This document shows positions 7,613 to 16,415 of a stretch of 64,000 bases of DNA, one piece after another. Under the pieces are notes generated by a model. It had not been told where the DNA came from. It saw only the letters and a list, made by a program, of their open reading frames with translations, and made no database searches. The stretch is from Gordonia malaquae NBRC 108250 (lineage in GTDB: Bacteria > Actinomycetota > Actinomycetes > Mycobacteriales > Mycobacteriaceae): positions 46,871 to 110,870 of the forward strand of contig NZ_BAOP01000016.1 of NCBI RefSeq assembly GCF_000344135.1, read 5' to 3'. The position numbers and the translations under genes are program-made. Each line of letters opens with the position of its first letter. The first letter of the stretch is position 1.

Positions 7613-8611
7613 ATGTCTCGCACGACGATTGCACGCCCCACTGCAGTTCCCGCCGCCCGGACCCGCCCGGCATTGACAGAGCAGGATCTCGACGCTCAGT
7701 CGCCATCCGCCGACCTGGTCCGCGTCTACCTGAACGGCATCGGCCGCACGGCACTGCTGAACGCCGAGCAGGAGGTGGAGCTCGCCAAGCAGATCGAAGC
7801 AGGCCTCTACGCGAAACACCTCCTCGCGACCAAGAAGCGCCTCACCGCCGCCAAGAAGCGCGATCTGAACATCATCGCCCGCGAGGGCGACGCCGCTCGC
7901 GCTCACCTGCTCGAAGCCAACCTTCGACTCGTCGTGTCGCTCGCCAAGCGCTACACCGGCCGCGGCATGCCGCTCCTGGACCTGATCCAGGAAGGCAACC
8001 TCGGTCTGATCCGCGCCGCCGAGAAGTTCGACTACGCGAAGGGCTTCAAGTTCTCGACGTACGCCACCTGGTGGATCCGTCAGGCGATCAGCCGCGGCAT
8101 GGCCGACCAGAGCCGCACGATCCGTCTGCCCGTCCACCTCGTGGAGCAGGTGAACAAGCTCGCCCGCATTCGCCGTGAACTGCACCAGCAGCTGGGACGC
8201 GAAGCCACCGACGACGAGCTGGCCGCCGAGTCGGGCATCCCCGCGGAGAAGATCGCCGATCTCATGGACCACAGCCGGGACCCGGTGAGCCTCGACATGC
8301 CGGTGGGCTCCGATGAGGAGGCGCCCCTCGGCGACTTCATCGAAGACTCCGAGGCGACGTCGGCCGAGACCGTTGTCATCGCCAACCTGCTCCACTCGGA
8401 CATCCGGTTGGTGCTCGGCACGCTCGACGAACGCGAGCAGGCCGTCATCACGATGCGTTTCGGCCTCGACGACGGTCAGCCGCGCACGCTCGACCAGATC
8501 GGACGCGCATTCGGGCTGTCGCGTGAGCGCGTCCGCCAGATCGAACGCGACGTGATGGGCAAGCTGCGTCAGGGCGACCGGGCGGACAAGCTGCGCGCCT
8601 ACGCCAGCTGA
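7613..8611 (+). CDS. sigB: RNA polymerase sigma factor SigB (group 2, sigma-70 family)
   Basis: The 332-residue protein starts at an ATG after GGAGG. It has sigma region 1.2 ([11 protein letters not shown]), region 2 with the core-binding and -10 recognition segments ([29 protein letters not shown]), region 3 ([13 protein letters not shown]) and region 4 with the -35 HTH ([18 protein letters not shown]). It lacks the long N-terminal region of primary SigA, so it is the stress and stationary-phase paralogue. An ECF-type promoter precedes it. ideR lies nearby downstream, as in mycobacteria, although here the acetyltransferase–acuC pair is inserted between them. Confidence 0.95.
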   Translation: MSRTTIARPTAVPAARTRPALTEQDLDAQSPSADLVRVYLNGIGRTALLNAEQEVELAKQIEAGLYAKHLLATKKRLTAAKKRDLNIIAREGDAARAHLLEANLRLVVSLAKRYTGRGMPLLDLIQEGNLGLIRAAEKFDYAKGFKFSTYATWWIRQAISRGMADQSRTIRLPVHLVEQVNKLARIRRELHQQLGREATDDELAAESGIPAEKIADLMDHSRDPVSLDMPVGSDEEAPLGDFIEDSEATSAETVVIANLLHSDIRLVLGTLDEREQAVITMRFGLDDGQPRTLDQIGRAFGLSRERVRQIERDVMGKLRQGDRADKLRAYAS

Positions 8612-8626
8612 TCCGCCCGGGTCCTC

Positions 8627-11389
8627 CTACCCGAGCCGCCTAGGCCCGGTGTCCGCGAGAGTGGGCACCGGGCCGACGCGCATCCACGCCCCCAGCACCG
8701 CGATGCCGTCCGCCGACGCGAGGACGGGATCACATCGCACACTGCGGATCTCGGGCACGGCGTCGACCAACGCAGACACACGCAGCAGCAGGTCCACGAG
8801 GTGTTCGGTGTCGACGGCGTCGTCCACCGGACCGGCTTCCAAGAGCATCGCCGCCTGTGGTTCCACGACCAGTTCCCGCGCATCCGCCTCGGTCAACGGC
8901 ACCGCCCGGTAACCGCGGTCGCCGAGGACGTCGAACAGGCGACCCGACAACCCGAAACTGAGGAGAGGGCCGAACGACGCGTTGTCGGTCACCGAGATCG
9001 ACGTGCCGAGGCCCTTGGGCGCCATCTTCTGCACATGCAGCACCGTGTCGCCGGTCAGCGCCTGCAGTTCGGCGAACGCAGTCAGCACGCTGGTGGCGTC
9101 CGGCAGGTCCAGGCGTGCGCCTTCCCTGTCCACGCGGCCGACCCACGACTTCGACGTCGCCTTCACCGCGACCGGGAATCCGAACTCACGCGCGGCGGCC
9201 GACGCCTCCTGCATCGTGCGGACTTCGCGGAACGGCACCACGTTGATGCCGAAGTAGGCGAGCACCCTCGCCGACTCGACCCGAGTGAGCTCACGAGGAC
9301 CGTCGGCCATCGCCTCGCGAACGAACGACCGGGCGTCCTCGGCTGCGGCGCCCTCGAACGTTCGGACCTGCGACGGTGGTCGCGATCGCCACGCCGAGTA
9401 CTTCCACGCGTGCGCGAGGGCATTCGCCGCACGTTCGGGCGTCGAGTACGACGGGATCGAACCGCGCACGGGCATCCCGTCCGGACCCGATCGGGACAGC
9501 CCCGGCGGCACACCCTCCACCGCGAGGAACGTGGTGACCACGGGTTTCGACGGAACGTCTCCCCCGTCCGCGGGACGCACCGCCTCCATCAGACCGTGTG
9601 CGTAGTCCGCTGCATCGACCGCGACCGGAGGCACGAACACCACGATCACCGCATCAACGGACTCGTCGTTCATCGCGACCGCTACCGCCGCGGACAGATC
9701 TGGCTGCGTGACCGCCGGACCGAGGTCGACCATGGCCACGACGTCGAGCCCGGAGGCGCGCGCCGTGTTCGCGGCCAACGACGCGATGACCGACGAGTTG
9801 CCGATGATCGCCGTTCGCGGCCCCGCGGGCAACGGCTGGTATGCGAGGATCGCTCCGCAGTCGAAGAGTTCGGTCAACGTCTCCACTTGGATCACGCCCG
9901 CTTGGCCGAGCACCATGTGCGCGATCGCGTCGTCTCGCCCTGCTTCGCGGGTGCGTGCCGCCCGGCTCTGCGTCATCGCGCCGCGTCCGGACTTGATCGC
10001 GACGATCGGCTTCGACTCGGCGACACGTCGGGCGATGCGGCTGAACTTGCGTGGATTTCCGAAACTCTCCAGGTAGAGCAGCACCACGTCGGTGCTCTCG
10101 TCGGTGTCCCAGTACTGCAGCACGTCGTTGCCCGACACGTCGGCGCGGTTTCCCGCCGACACGAATGTCGACAGGCCCAGCCCCCGATGGGCGGCGGTGT
10201 CGAGAATCGCGATGCCCAGCGCGCCCGACTGGCAGAAGAACCCGACGCGGCCCGGGCCCGGCACCCGCGGTGCCAGGGTGGCGTTGAGTCCGATGTCCAG
10301 GTCCGCGTTGATGACGCCGAGAGCGTTCGGCCCCACCAGGCGCATCCCGTGCGCTCGGACCCGCTCGGCGAGCCGGCGTTCGGACTCCAGCCCCGCCTCA
10401 CCGCTCTCACCGAACCCAGCCGACACCACGACCAGAGTCCGAACCCCCTTGGCGAGACAGTCGCTGAGCACATCGTCCATCCCTGCGGCGGGCACGGCGA
10501 CCACAGCGAGGTCGACGGGATCGGGAATGGCGCGAACGCTCGGATACGACCGAATGCCGCGCACCGACGGCGGAGCGGGTCGCGGCTCGCGGACCGGCCT
10601 GCGCTGGGTCGGTGCTGCGAACTTCGAGACGTGTTCCTCGGGTTCGGGCTCGTCGACCGGTGCGCCGGGACCGTTCACCGGGAACACGGGTCCGGTGAAT
10701 CCGCCCGCAATGATGTTCGCGAGCAGGACGTTGCCGACCTTCTTGGTGTCCGTCGACGCGCCGATCACCGCGATGGACTGCGGATGGAGGAGATTGGCGA
10801 TGCTTCGCGCCTCCGACGCCCGTTCGCGGGCGTTGCGCACCGACGTCAACGCCTCGCTCGGGTCGATCAGGAACTCCACGTGCACGGTGCTGCCGTCGAA
10901 TGCCCGGCTCACCTGGTAACCGGCGTCGCGGAACACCGCGACCATGTTCGGGTTCTCGGAGAGCACCTCTGCCTCGAAGCGCGTGAATCCGTGTTCTGCC
11001 GCGGCGCCCGCCAGGTGCTCGAGCAGGATCGGCCCGAGACCACGACCCTGATGGTGATCGGCGACGACGAACGCGACCTCGGCGGACTCCGGTTTGCCGT
11101 CGGCCGCCAGCCCTTCGTACACGCCCATCGCGATGATCTCGTCGCCGAGGAGCGCCAGGAAGGCGGCCCGGTTCTTGTAGTCGACGGTCGTCATGCGGAC
11201 CACTTCGCGTGGCGGCAGCGTCGGGGTGGGTCCGAAGTAGCGGAGGTAGCGTGTGCGTTCGCTCAGCCCGTTGTGGAACTCGACGAGGGCGTCGGCGTCG
11301 GCAGGGACGATCGGCCGCAGGTGAACGACGCCGCCGTCCGAGGCGAGTACGTCGGCCACCCAGTGGCGAGGGTATTCGGTGTCAGTCAC
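8627..11389 (-). CDS. GNAT acetyltransferase fused to acyl-CoA synthetase (NDP-forming)-like domains
   Basis: The 920-residue protein starts at a GTG eight bases after GGAGGA. Residues about 15–180 form a GNAT domain (acetyl-CoA loop HHQGRGLGPILLEHLA). Then follow a CoA-binding domain (SIAVIGASTDTKKVGNVLL), succinyl-CoA-synthetase-like domains (PNALGVIN, FFCQSGALG) and a C-terminal ATP-grasp-like domain (FGINVVPFREV, FPVAVKATS). This is the composition of Pat-type protein lysine acetyltransferases, with GNAT at the N-terminus instead of the C-terminal place in Salmonella Pat. The gene overlaps acuC, a deacetylase gene, by eight bases, supporting a role in reversible lysine acylation. An Arg/Pro-rich insert of about 45 residues interrupts the CoA-binding domain. 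Confidence 0.85.
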   Translation of the reverse strand: MTDTEYPRHWVADVLASDGGVVHLRPIVPADADALVEFHNGLSERTRYLRYFGPTPTLPPREVVRMTTVDYKNRAAFLALLGDEIIAMGVYEGLAADGKPESAEVAFVVADHHQGRGLGPILLEHLAGAAAEHGFTRFEAEVLSENPNMVAVFRDAGYQVSRAFDGSTVHVEFLIDPSEALTSVRNARERASEARSIANLLHPQSIAVIGASTDTKKVGNVLLANIIAGGFTGPVFPVNGPGAPVDEPEPEEHVSKFAAPTQRRPVREPRPAPPSVRGIRSYPSVRAIPDPVDLAVVAVPAAGMDDVLSDCLAKGVRTLVVVSAGFGESGEAGLESERRLAERVRAHGMRLVGPNALGVINADLDIGLNATLAPRVPGPGRVGFFCQSGALGIAILDTAAHRGLGLSTFVSAGNRADVSGNDVLQYWDTDESTDVVLLYLESFGNPRKFSRIARRVAESKPIVAIKSGRGAMTQSRAARTREAGRDDAIAHMVLGQAGVIQVETLTELFDCGAILAYQPLPAGPRTAIIGNSSVIASLAANTARASGLDVVAMVDLGPAVTQPDLSAAVAVAMNDESVDAVIVVFVPPVAVDAADYAHGLMEAVRPADGGDVPSKPVVTTFLAVEGVPPGLSRSGPDGMPVRGSIPSYSTPERAANALAHAWKYSAWRSRPPSQVRTFEGAAAEDARSFVREAMADGPRELTRVESARVLAYFGINVVPFREVRTMQEASAAAREFGFPVAVKATSKSWVGRVDREGARLDLPDATSVLTAFAELQALTGDTVLHVQKMAPKGLGTSISVTDNASFGPLLSFGLSGRLFDVLGDRGYRAVPLTEADARELVVEPQAAMLLEAGPVDDAVDTEHLVDLLLRVSALVDAVPEIRSVRCDPVLASADGIAVLGAWMRVGPVPTLADTGPRRLG
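8643..8674. terminator. Hairpin between sigB and the GNAT-fusion gene
   Basis: GGCCCGGTG (8643–8651) pairs with CACCGGGCC (8666–8674). It lies 31 bases after the sigB stop and within the last codons of the convergent GNAT-fusion gene. A terminator role for sigB is likely but not certain because there is no U-run. Confidence 0.5.
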
Positions 11390-12626
11390 GGGGGTCCTCC
11401 GGATCGAGGCCGTGCAGAGGGAACACGGCGCGGCGGGTGGCGAGGATCGCCTTGTCGGTCTGGCGTTGAGCGTTCTCGGAGATGCCGTCCGGAGGCGGAG
11501 CCCCGGCGTCGCCGTCCCATGGCACATAAGCGAGGTCGCCGCCGTCGCCCATCGTCGACTCCGGCGGTCTCGAGTAGTCGGGATGCACGGCCTGCTCCGC
11601 CGCGGCGGCCTCGGCGAGCCAGTCGGCGCCGATCGGCGTCGAGGGGTCGACGTCCCTGTCGAGCGCCATGCCGATCAAGTGCGTCCAAGCGCGTGGCACG
11701 ACGTTGATCACGCCGTATCCGCCGCCGCCGACGGCGAGCCATCGGCCGTCGCAGTAGGTGTCCGCGAGGTCCCGCAGGGCGCGCATCGCGGACGCCTGAC
11801 CGTCGACGGTCAGCGCCAGATCGGTGAGCGGGTCGGCCACGTGGGAGTCGACACCGGCCTGCGTGACGATGATCTGCGGTTTGAACGACGCGATCATCGA
11901 GGGGACGACGGCGTGGAACGCCCGAAGCCACAACCGGTCTGTGACACCGGGCATGAGGCCGAGGTTCACCGATGCGCCCTCGGCGTGTCCGTCACCGATC
12001 TCGGTGGTCCATCCGGTGCCGGGCCAGAGCGTCGCCGGGTGCTGGTGGACTGAGATCGTCATGACCCGCGGGTCGCTGTAAAACTGGTGCTGGACGCCGT
12101 CGCCGTGGTGAGCGTCGATGTCGACGTACGCGATCCGGTCGTATCCCTGCGCGAGCAGCCATTCGATGGCGATCGAGCAGTCGTTGTAGATGCAGAAGCC
12201 CGCTGCGTGCCCCGGCATGGCGTGATGCATGCCGCCGCCGATGTTCACCGCACGCGTCACCGCGCCGGAGGTGATGGCCTGCGCTGCGGCGAGCGTGCCG
12301 CCGACGAGCATCGATCCGGCCTCGTGCATGGATTCGAACACCGGGTTGTCGTCGTTGCCCAACCCGAACAACCGTTGCAGCAGGGCGTTGTTCGACGCGG
12401 TGGCCCCCGACCCGACCGCGCGCACGGCGTCGATGTACGACCGCGTGTGGACAGTCGAGAGGATCGTGTCGTCCACCGGCAGCGGTTCGGCGGGCTCGAC
12501 GTCGTCGAGCAGGCCGAGACTCCGCGACAGCGACATCGTCAACGCGAGCCGGATGGGGCTCATCGGGTGGGTGTACGCCCACTTGTAGTCGAGGAAATGA
12601 TCGCTCCAGATGATCGCGGCATTCAC
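11382..12626 (-). CDS. acuC: AcuC-type acetoin-utilisation / class I-like lysine deacetylase
   Basis: The protein of about 414 residues belongs to the arginase/deacetylase superfamily. Catalytic and metal-site motifs are present: GGGMHHAMPGHAAGFCIYND, VDIDAHHGDGVQ, QAGVDSHVADPL and GGGGYG. AcuC-like zinc enzymes remove acetyl groups from lysines, notably to reactivate acetyl-CoA synthetase. I chose the GTG that gives VNAAIIWSDHF, since eleven further upstream residues do not look conserved. The acetyltransferase fusion gene starts inside its last codons, so writer and eraser are co-translated. The C-terminal 50 residues are acidic and probably disordered. Confidence 0.88.
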   Translation of the reverse strand: MNAAIIWSDHFLDYKWAYTHPMSPIRLALTMSLSRSLGLLDDVEPAEPLPVDDTILSTVHTRSYIDAVRAVGSGATASNNALLQRLFGLGNDDNPVFESMHEAGSMLVGGTLAAAQAITSGAVTRAVNIGGGMHHAMPGHAAGFCIYNDCSIAIEWLLAQGYDRIAYVDIDAHHGDGVQHQFYSDPRVMTISVHQHPATLWPGTGWTTEIGDGHAEGASVNLGLMPGVTDRLWLRAFHAVVPSMIASFKPQIIVTQAGVDSHVADPLTDLALTVDGQASAMRALRDLADTYCDGRWLAVGGGGYGVINVVPRAWTHLIGMALDRDVDPSTPIGADWLAEAAAAEQAVHPDYSRPPESTMGDGGDLAYVPWDGDAGAPPPDGISENAQRQTDKAILATRRAVFPLHGLDPEDPRD

Positions 12627-12748
12627 CCCGCCAACGCTATAGGTTCTGCTCGCGCACATGTGGCCGACACTCGCCGAATCGCGTGAGCCGACCGGTAGTC
12701 ACCGCCGGCCGATCACTTTGGGTAACCTGAGAGTTCAGCGAAAGGACC

Positions 12749-13441
12749 ATGGCTGCCGTGAACGATCTTGTCGACACCACAGAGATGTACCTGCGGACGA
12801 TCTACGACCTCGAAGAGGAGGGAATCGTCCCCCTCCGCGCACGCATCGCGGAACGTTTGGAGCAGAGCGGCCCCACCGTCTCGCAGACCGTTGCGCGAAT
12901 GGAACGCGACGGGCTGGTGCGTGTCGCCGGTGATCGTCACCTCGAACTGACTCCGGCCGGCCGCTCCCTCGCGGTCTCCGTGATGCGCAAGCACCGTCTC
13001 GCCGAGCGACTGCTCGTCGACGTCATCGGCATGCCGTGGGAAGAGGTCCACGACGAGGCCTGCCGCTGGGAGCACGTGATGAGCGAGAACGTCGAGCGAC
13101 GTCTCCTGGCGGTCCTGGACAATCCGACCACGTCGCCCTACGGCAATCCGATCCCGGGACTCGAAGAACTCGGCGTCGCGCCGACACCCGAAGCGGGCGA
13201 CACAGTGGTCCGCCTCGTCGACCTGCCCGAGGGCGAGTCCGCGGTGATCGTGCGACGGATGTCCGAGCACGCGCAGGCCGATCCCGAGCTGATCGCCGAC
13301 CTCCGCGAGGCGGGCGTGGTCCCCAACGCACGCGTGAGCGCCAACGTCGGACCGCGGGCGGTCATCATCAGCACTCCGGGCCACGAGGGCCTCACGTTGT
13401 CGTCGGAGATGGCGCACGCGATCTTCGTCGTCCCCGCCTGA
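12749..13441 (+). CDS. ideR: Iron-dependent repressor IdeR/DtxR
   Basis: The 230-residue protein aligns without gaps, from memory, to mycobacterial IdeR through the DNA-binding and dimer domains (LRARIAERLEQSGPTVSQTVARMERDGLV). Metal ligands are kept with an offset of three: M13, C105, E108, H109 for one site and H82, E86, H101 for the other. A C-terminal SH3-like domain follows. IdeR represses siderophore genes and activates storage genes when bound to Fe(II). The ATG lies close to AAAGGA; a GTG three codons later is the other candidate start. A TAACCT -10-like box lies 20 bases upstream of the start codon. Confidence 0.95.
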   Translation: MAAVNDLVDTTEMYLRTIYDLEEEGIVPLRARIAERLEQSGPTVSQTVARMERDGLVRVAGDRHLELTPAGRSLAVSVMRKHRLAERLLVDVIGMPWEEVHDEACRWEHVMSENVERRLLAVLDNPTTSPYGNPIPGLEELGVAPTPEAGDTVVRLVDLPEGESAVIVRRMSEHAQADPELIADLREAGVVPNARVSANVGPRAVIISTPGHEGLTLSSEMAHAIFVVPA

Positions 13442-13462
13442 TCGTCGCCCCGCAGCCGATCG

Positions 13463-14569
13463 TCATCCCGCAGCGCTGTATGTCGCGGGCGGGATCTGAA
13501 CGCCGAGGCGGCGTGCGAGGTCGAACGACAGGTCGGCCAGTCCGTCGAGGTCGCGCGGGCGCATGCCGTTGAGCAGTGCCGTGTCGAGAAGGTTGGCGAG
13601 TCCGTACGACGGGTCCGCAGCCAGCGCGACCTCGAACGCGACGGACGCCATGGCACCCGATCCCTCCATGTAGTGCAGGTACCCGAGGAGGGTGGCGGCG
13701 GCCGCGCGCGGCGTCCCGGCGAGCCGACGGGTGAGGTCGAGCCACACCTCTTCGGCTGCGTGCCGGTGGACGGTGAGGCACAGCCCGAGCAGTGCATCGC
13801 GGACGTGGACCGAGGTCAACGCATCCGCCAGCTCGTCGACCCGCCTGCACGCCATCGGCGTGGGCTGTCCACCGGTGCGGGCCAGGACGGTCTCGTACAC
13901 CAGTGCCAGCCGATCGGCGTCGGTGCTCTCGATCGGACCACCAGCACCGATCCCTTCACCTGTGCGGCATTCGTCCCCGTCGTCACAGTGCGCCGTGGAC
14001 GCCAGGAGATCGGCCATCTCCGAGCGTCTGCGGAGGATCCCGCGGCCGTGTTCGACGGCCTTCGCCAGGGCGACCGGCGAGCACTGAGGGTCGCTGAGCG
14101 TTCCCGACTCGGCGATGTCTATCGGGAACATCGAGAACGGCGCCGCCGACCGCCACACCGTCCGCCACTGCGCGCCCAGCGACATGTCTCCCACGGCGAA
14201 CGCCGCCGTCACTCCCCCCGCGGGTCGGAGTGCGCGGTGCAGTTCGCGGAACAGGTGGGTGAACGCCGGATGGTCGGGCGCGAACCGATCGTCGACGGCG
14301 ACCGCGATGACATTCGTCGCGCCGTAGTCTGCTCCGAGACCGCCGAGTTGTGCGAACACCTTCTTGAGGGCTGCGGGCGGTCGGCCGCCGCGAGTCCACA
14401 GCAGGTCGTGCCGCATGGTCGCGGTGACCTGCGAGCGCGCATCGAAGCACATCAGGATGATGGACCGTTCCGGCACGAATCCGAACAGTGCCGGAATGGC
14501 CGCGAGAAGCGGATCGGGATCGGCGACGGTGACTGAGCCCTCAAGACGGGTGGTGATGGTGATCTTCAT
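13463..14569 (-). CDS. DUF4192 domain protein
   Basis: The 368-residue protein begins MKITITTRLEGS and reads LLAAIPALFGFVPERSIILMCF, the signature start of DUF4192. The body is Ala/Arg-rich and helical, and its end (YLHYMEGSGAMASVAFEVALAADPSYGLANLLDTAL) resembles a tetratricopeptide-like helical pair. No catalytic motif or signal peptide is seen. Function is unknown. It converges on ideR with only 21 bases between stops, and 50 bases upstream of its start lies a perfect inverted repeat containing DnaA-box-like sequences. No ribosome-binding site is evident. Confidence 0.8.
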   Translation of the reverse strand: MKITITTRLEGSVTVADPDPLLAAIPALFGFVPERSIILMCFDARSQVTATMRHDLLWTRGGRPPAALKKVFAQLGGLGADYGATNVIAVAVDDRFAPDHPAFTHLFRELHRALRPAGGVTAAFAVGDMSLGAQWRTVWRSAAPFSMFPIDIAESGTLSDPQCSPVALAKAVEHGRGILRRRSEMADLLASTAHCDDGDECRTGEGIGAGGPIESTDADRLALVYETVLARTGGQPTPMACRRVDELADALTSVHVRDALLGLCLTVHRHAAEEVWLDLTRRLAGTPRAAAATLLGYLHYMEGSGAMASVAFEVALAADPSYGLANLLDTALLNGMRPRDLDGLADLSFDLARRLGVQIPPATYSAAG

Positions 14570-14621
14570 GGCGCTCACTGTGCGCCGAGAATCACCTCGT
14601 CGACGGCCCTGACCACGACCC

Positions 14622-14647
14622 GTGGACAACCGATTCGGTTGTCCACA
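14622..14647. repeat. Perfect inverted repeat with opposed DnaA-box-like sequences
   Basis: GTGGACAACCGA (14622–14633) and its exact complement (14635–14646) flank one central base. The right arm plus the next base contains TTGTCCACA, identical to a typical actinobacterial DnaA box; the left arm holds the same box in reverse with one change. It lies between the lipoprotein gene and the start of the DUF4192 gene. It could be a regulatory site or a terminator. Confidence 0.55.
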
Positions 14648-14692
14648 GATTCACCTGCGGTGATGCACGTCGTCGTGCACCCGCGCGAGTCG

Positions 14693-15307
14693 TCACTCGC
14701 CGAATGCGGCTGTCGAAGCGGCGTCGAACAGCGCGCGTGTGGCGGCCTCCTCGTCGGCCGACAACGTCGCGGACGGGTACCGGTTCTGGACGTACAGCCG
14801 AGTCGAGCCCTCCTGCCGGACGAGTTCGTACACGTGCGCGTACGCGGTGCCGTTCGCGACGAGATCACGACGGTTGACGATCACCTCGGTCGAGGTGTCG
14901 ACGGTGGTGGTGATCGTCGTGCCGACGGTTCCGCCGAGGCGGAACGTCTGGCAGATGCCGTCGACGAAGTCGGCACGACTGTCGGATGCACGCGCGACCA
15001 TGACCGTCAGAGTGCCGCCCGCCGGGCCGCCGGGACCCACCACGACGTGTGCGCTGTCGCCGTCCACCGGCGCGGGCGTGCACTCCTCCGGGTCGTTGAC
15101 GGCGCGGAGCGGGCGGAACGTGATGTCGGCGATCGCACCGGGCACGCCGGCCCGTGGAACCGCGGTCGCAGGTCCGTACGGGAACGCGGAGACCTCGACG
15201 ACTTTCGTCGAGAGATCGGGTTCGCGGACGGCGCCGCCGTCGACACCACACGCGGTCGTGCCGACAAGCACGGCCACCGCGACAACACCACACTTCACTC
15301 CAGTCAC
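14693..15307 (-). CDS. Putative lipoprotein of unknown function
   Basis: The N-terminus is a short signal peptide, VKCGVVAVAVLVGTTAC, whose Cys at about residue 20 follows a lipobox-like TTA. The mature domain of about 185 residues has paired cysteines (EECTP, GICQTF) and a C-terminal YELVRQEGSTRLYVQNRYPS segment. The layout resembles exported actinobacterial proteins of the DUF5642/LpqN type, but I cannot name a family. The GTG used has a GAGGGG site ten bases upstream; GTGs three and six codons earlier are alternatives. It is divergent from the PAC2 gene. Function is unknown. Confidence 0.7.
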   Translation of the reverse strand: MTGVKCGVVAVAVLVGTTACGVDGGAVREPDLSTKVVEVSAFPYGPATAVPRAGVPGAIADITFRPLRAVNDPEECTPAPVDGDSAHVVVGPGGPAGGTLTVMVARASDSRADFVDGICQTFRLGGTVGTTITTTVDTSTEVIVNRRDLVANGTAYAHVYELVRQEGSTRLYVQNRYPSATLSADEEAATRALFDAASTAAFGE

Positions 15308-15372
15308 AACACGCACGCCCCTCACTGTGCCACGTCTGCCACCTGCGGGGAATGGTCGCATCGGAAACCGTG

Positions 15373-15402
15373 TTGAAGCGCATGACTCCCGTACGGGACA
15401 AT
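15373..15402 (+). promoter_or_regulatory. Sigma-70-like promoter of the PAC2–helicase operon
   Basis: TTGAAG (15373–15378) and GACAAT (15397–15402) are separated by 18 bases. A TGGTGC…GCACCA inverted repeat lies just downstream in the leader (about 15412–15431), before the AAGGAAGGGG ribosome site. Confidence 0.55.
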
Positions 15403-15452
15403 GGAAACTCTTGTGGTGCACTCGACGCACCATCGTCAAGGAAGGGGCACCC

Positions 15453-16415
15453 GTGAACGACAACTCGATGGAGCCGCGTTCGCTGTACGAGCTCGAATTC
15501 CCCGCACCCGCCGTCTCCGGCGCCGAGGGCGACGGCCCGGTGCTGATCCACGCACTCGAGGGCTACGCCGACGCAGGCCACGCCGTCGCGCTCGCCGCAT
15601 CGCACCTGCGCGACGCCCTCGACACCGAACTGGTCGCGACGTTCAACACCGACGAGCTGATCGACTACCGGTCACGTCGACCGATGATCTCCTTCTCCGG
15701 CACCCAATTCGACGGCATCACCATGCCGAAGCTGACCATGCACGCGGTCAAAGACAATGCGGGAGTGCCGTTCCTGCTGCTCGAGGGCCCCGAACCCGAC
15801 CTTCGCTGGGATCGATTCACCGAGGCGCTCGCAGCGCTCGCCGAGCACTTCGGAGTCTCCCAGGTCGTCGGCCTCAACTCGATCCCGATGGCCGTCCCCC
15901 ACACCCGCCCAGCCTCGGTCACCGCGCACGGCAACGACAAGGACGCGCTCGCCGACCTCAACAAATGGGGCAATCCGTTGAAGCTCCCCGCGAGCGCATC
16001 GATGCTGCTCGAACTCCGTCTCGGCGAAGCGGGCTACCGCACCGCGGGCCTGTCCGCGCATGTGCCGCACTACCTGGCGCAGACGAACTACCCGGCCGCC
16101 GCCGCCTCGCTCGTCGAGAACATCGGCGTCGTCACCGGACTCGAGCTGCCGATCGCCGCACTGACCAACGCCGCCGCGGAGGTCCGCAAGCAGATCGACG
16201 GCGAAGTCGAGGGCAACGAGGAGATCTCGTCGGTCGTGTCCGCGCTCGAGAACCAGTACGACGCCTACATGCGGTCGCAGGAGGAGCAGGCCTCGCTCCT
16301 GGCGCCGGACGAATCCATGCCAACCGGCGACGAACTCGGCGCCGAGTTCGAGAAGTTCCTCGCCGAACACGCCGCAGAGTTCGGCGACACAGATGAAGGA
16401 CGTGATCAGGTCTGA
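15453..16415 (+). CDS. PAC2-family protein
   Basis: The 320-residue protein is a PAC2 (proteasome assembly chaperone 2)-like protein of the Rv2714 type. The core is visible in PVLIHALEGYADAGHAV, YRSRRPMISF, LLLEGPEPDLRW, VGLNSIPMAVPHTRP and HVPHYLAQTNYP. The C-terminal 60 residues are acidic and helical (EEISSVVSALENQYDAYMRSQ). The biochemical role of bacterial PAC2 proteins is not established. The GTG follows AAGGAAGGGG; an ATG five codons later is possible. It is followed directly by a helicase gene whose apparent CTG start overlaps its stop codon, indicating coupled expression. Confidence 0.88.
   Translation: MNDNSMEPRSLYELEFPAPAVSGAEGDGPVLIHALEGYADAGHAVALAASHLRDALDTELVATFNTDELIDYRSRRPMISFSGTQFDGITMPKLTMHAVKDNAGVPFLLLEGPEPDLRWDRFTEALAALAEHFGVSQVVGLNSIPMAVPHTRPASVTAHGNDKDALADLNKWGNPLKLPASASMLLELRLGEAGYRTAGLSAHVPHYLAQTNYPAAAASLVENIGVVTGLELPIAALTNAAAEVRKQIDGEVEGNEEISSVVSALENQYDAYMRSQEEQASLLAPDESMPTGDELGAEFEKFLAEHAAEFGDTDEGRDQV

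Noticed and set aside
8801..11707. A 968-codon open frame on the plus strand opposite the GNAT fusion gene
   Set aside because: It is Arg/His-rich antisense of a clear multi-domain protein; such long shadow frames are expected at this GC content.
12660..12748. An IdeR-binding iron box upstream of ideR
   Set aside because: Only a half-like GGTAACCT is present; the 19-bp consensus with both arms is not seen.
14739..15452. Long N-terminal extension in the PAC2 frame
   Set aside because: It runs antisense through the lipoprotein gene; the promoter and ribosome site just before GTG 15453 mark the real start.
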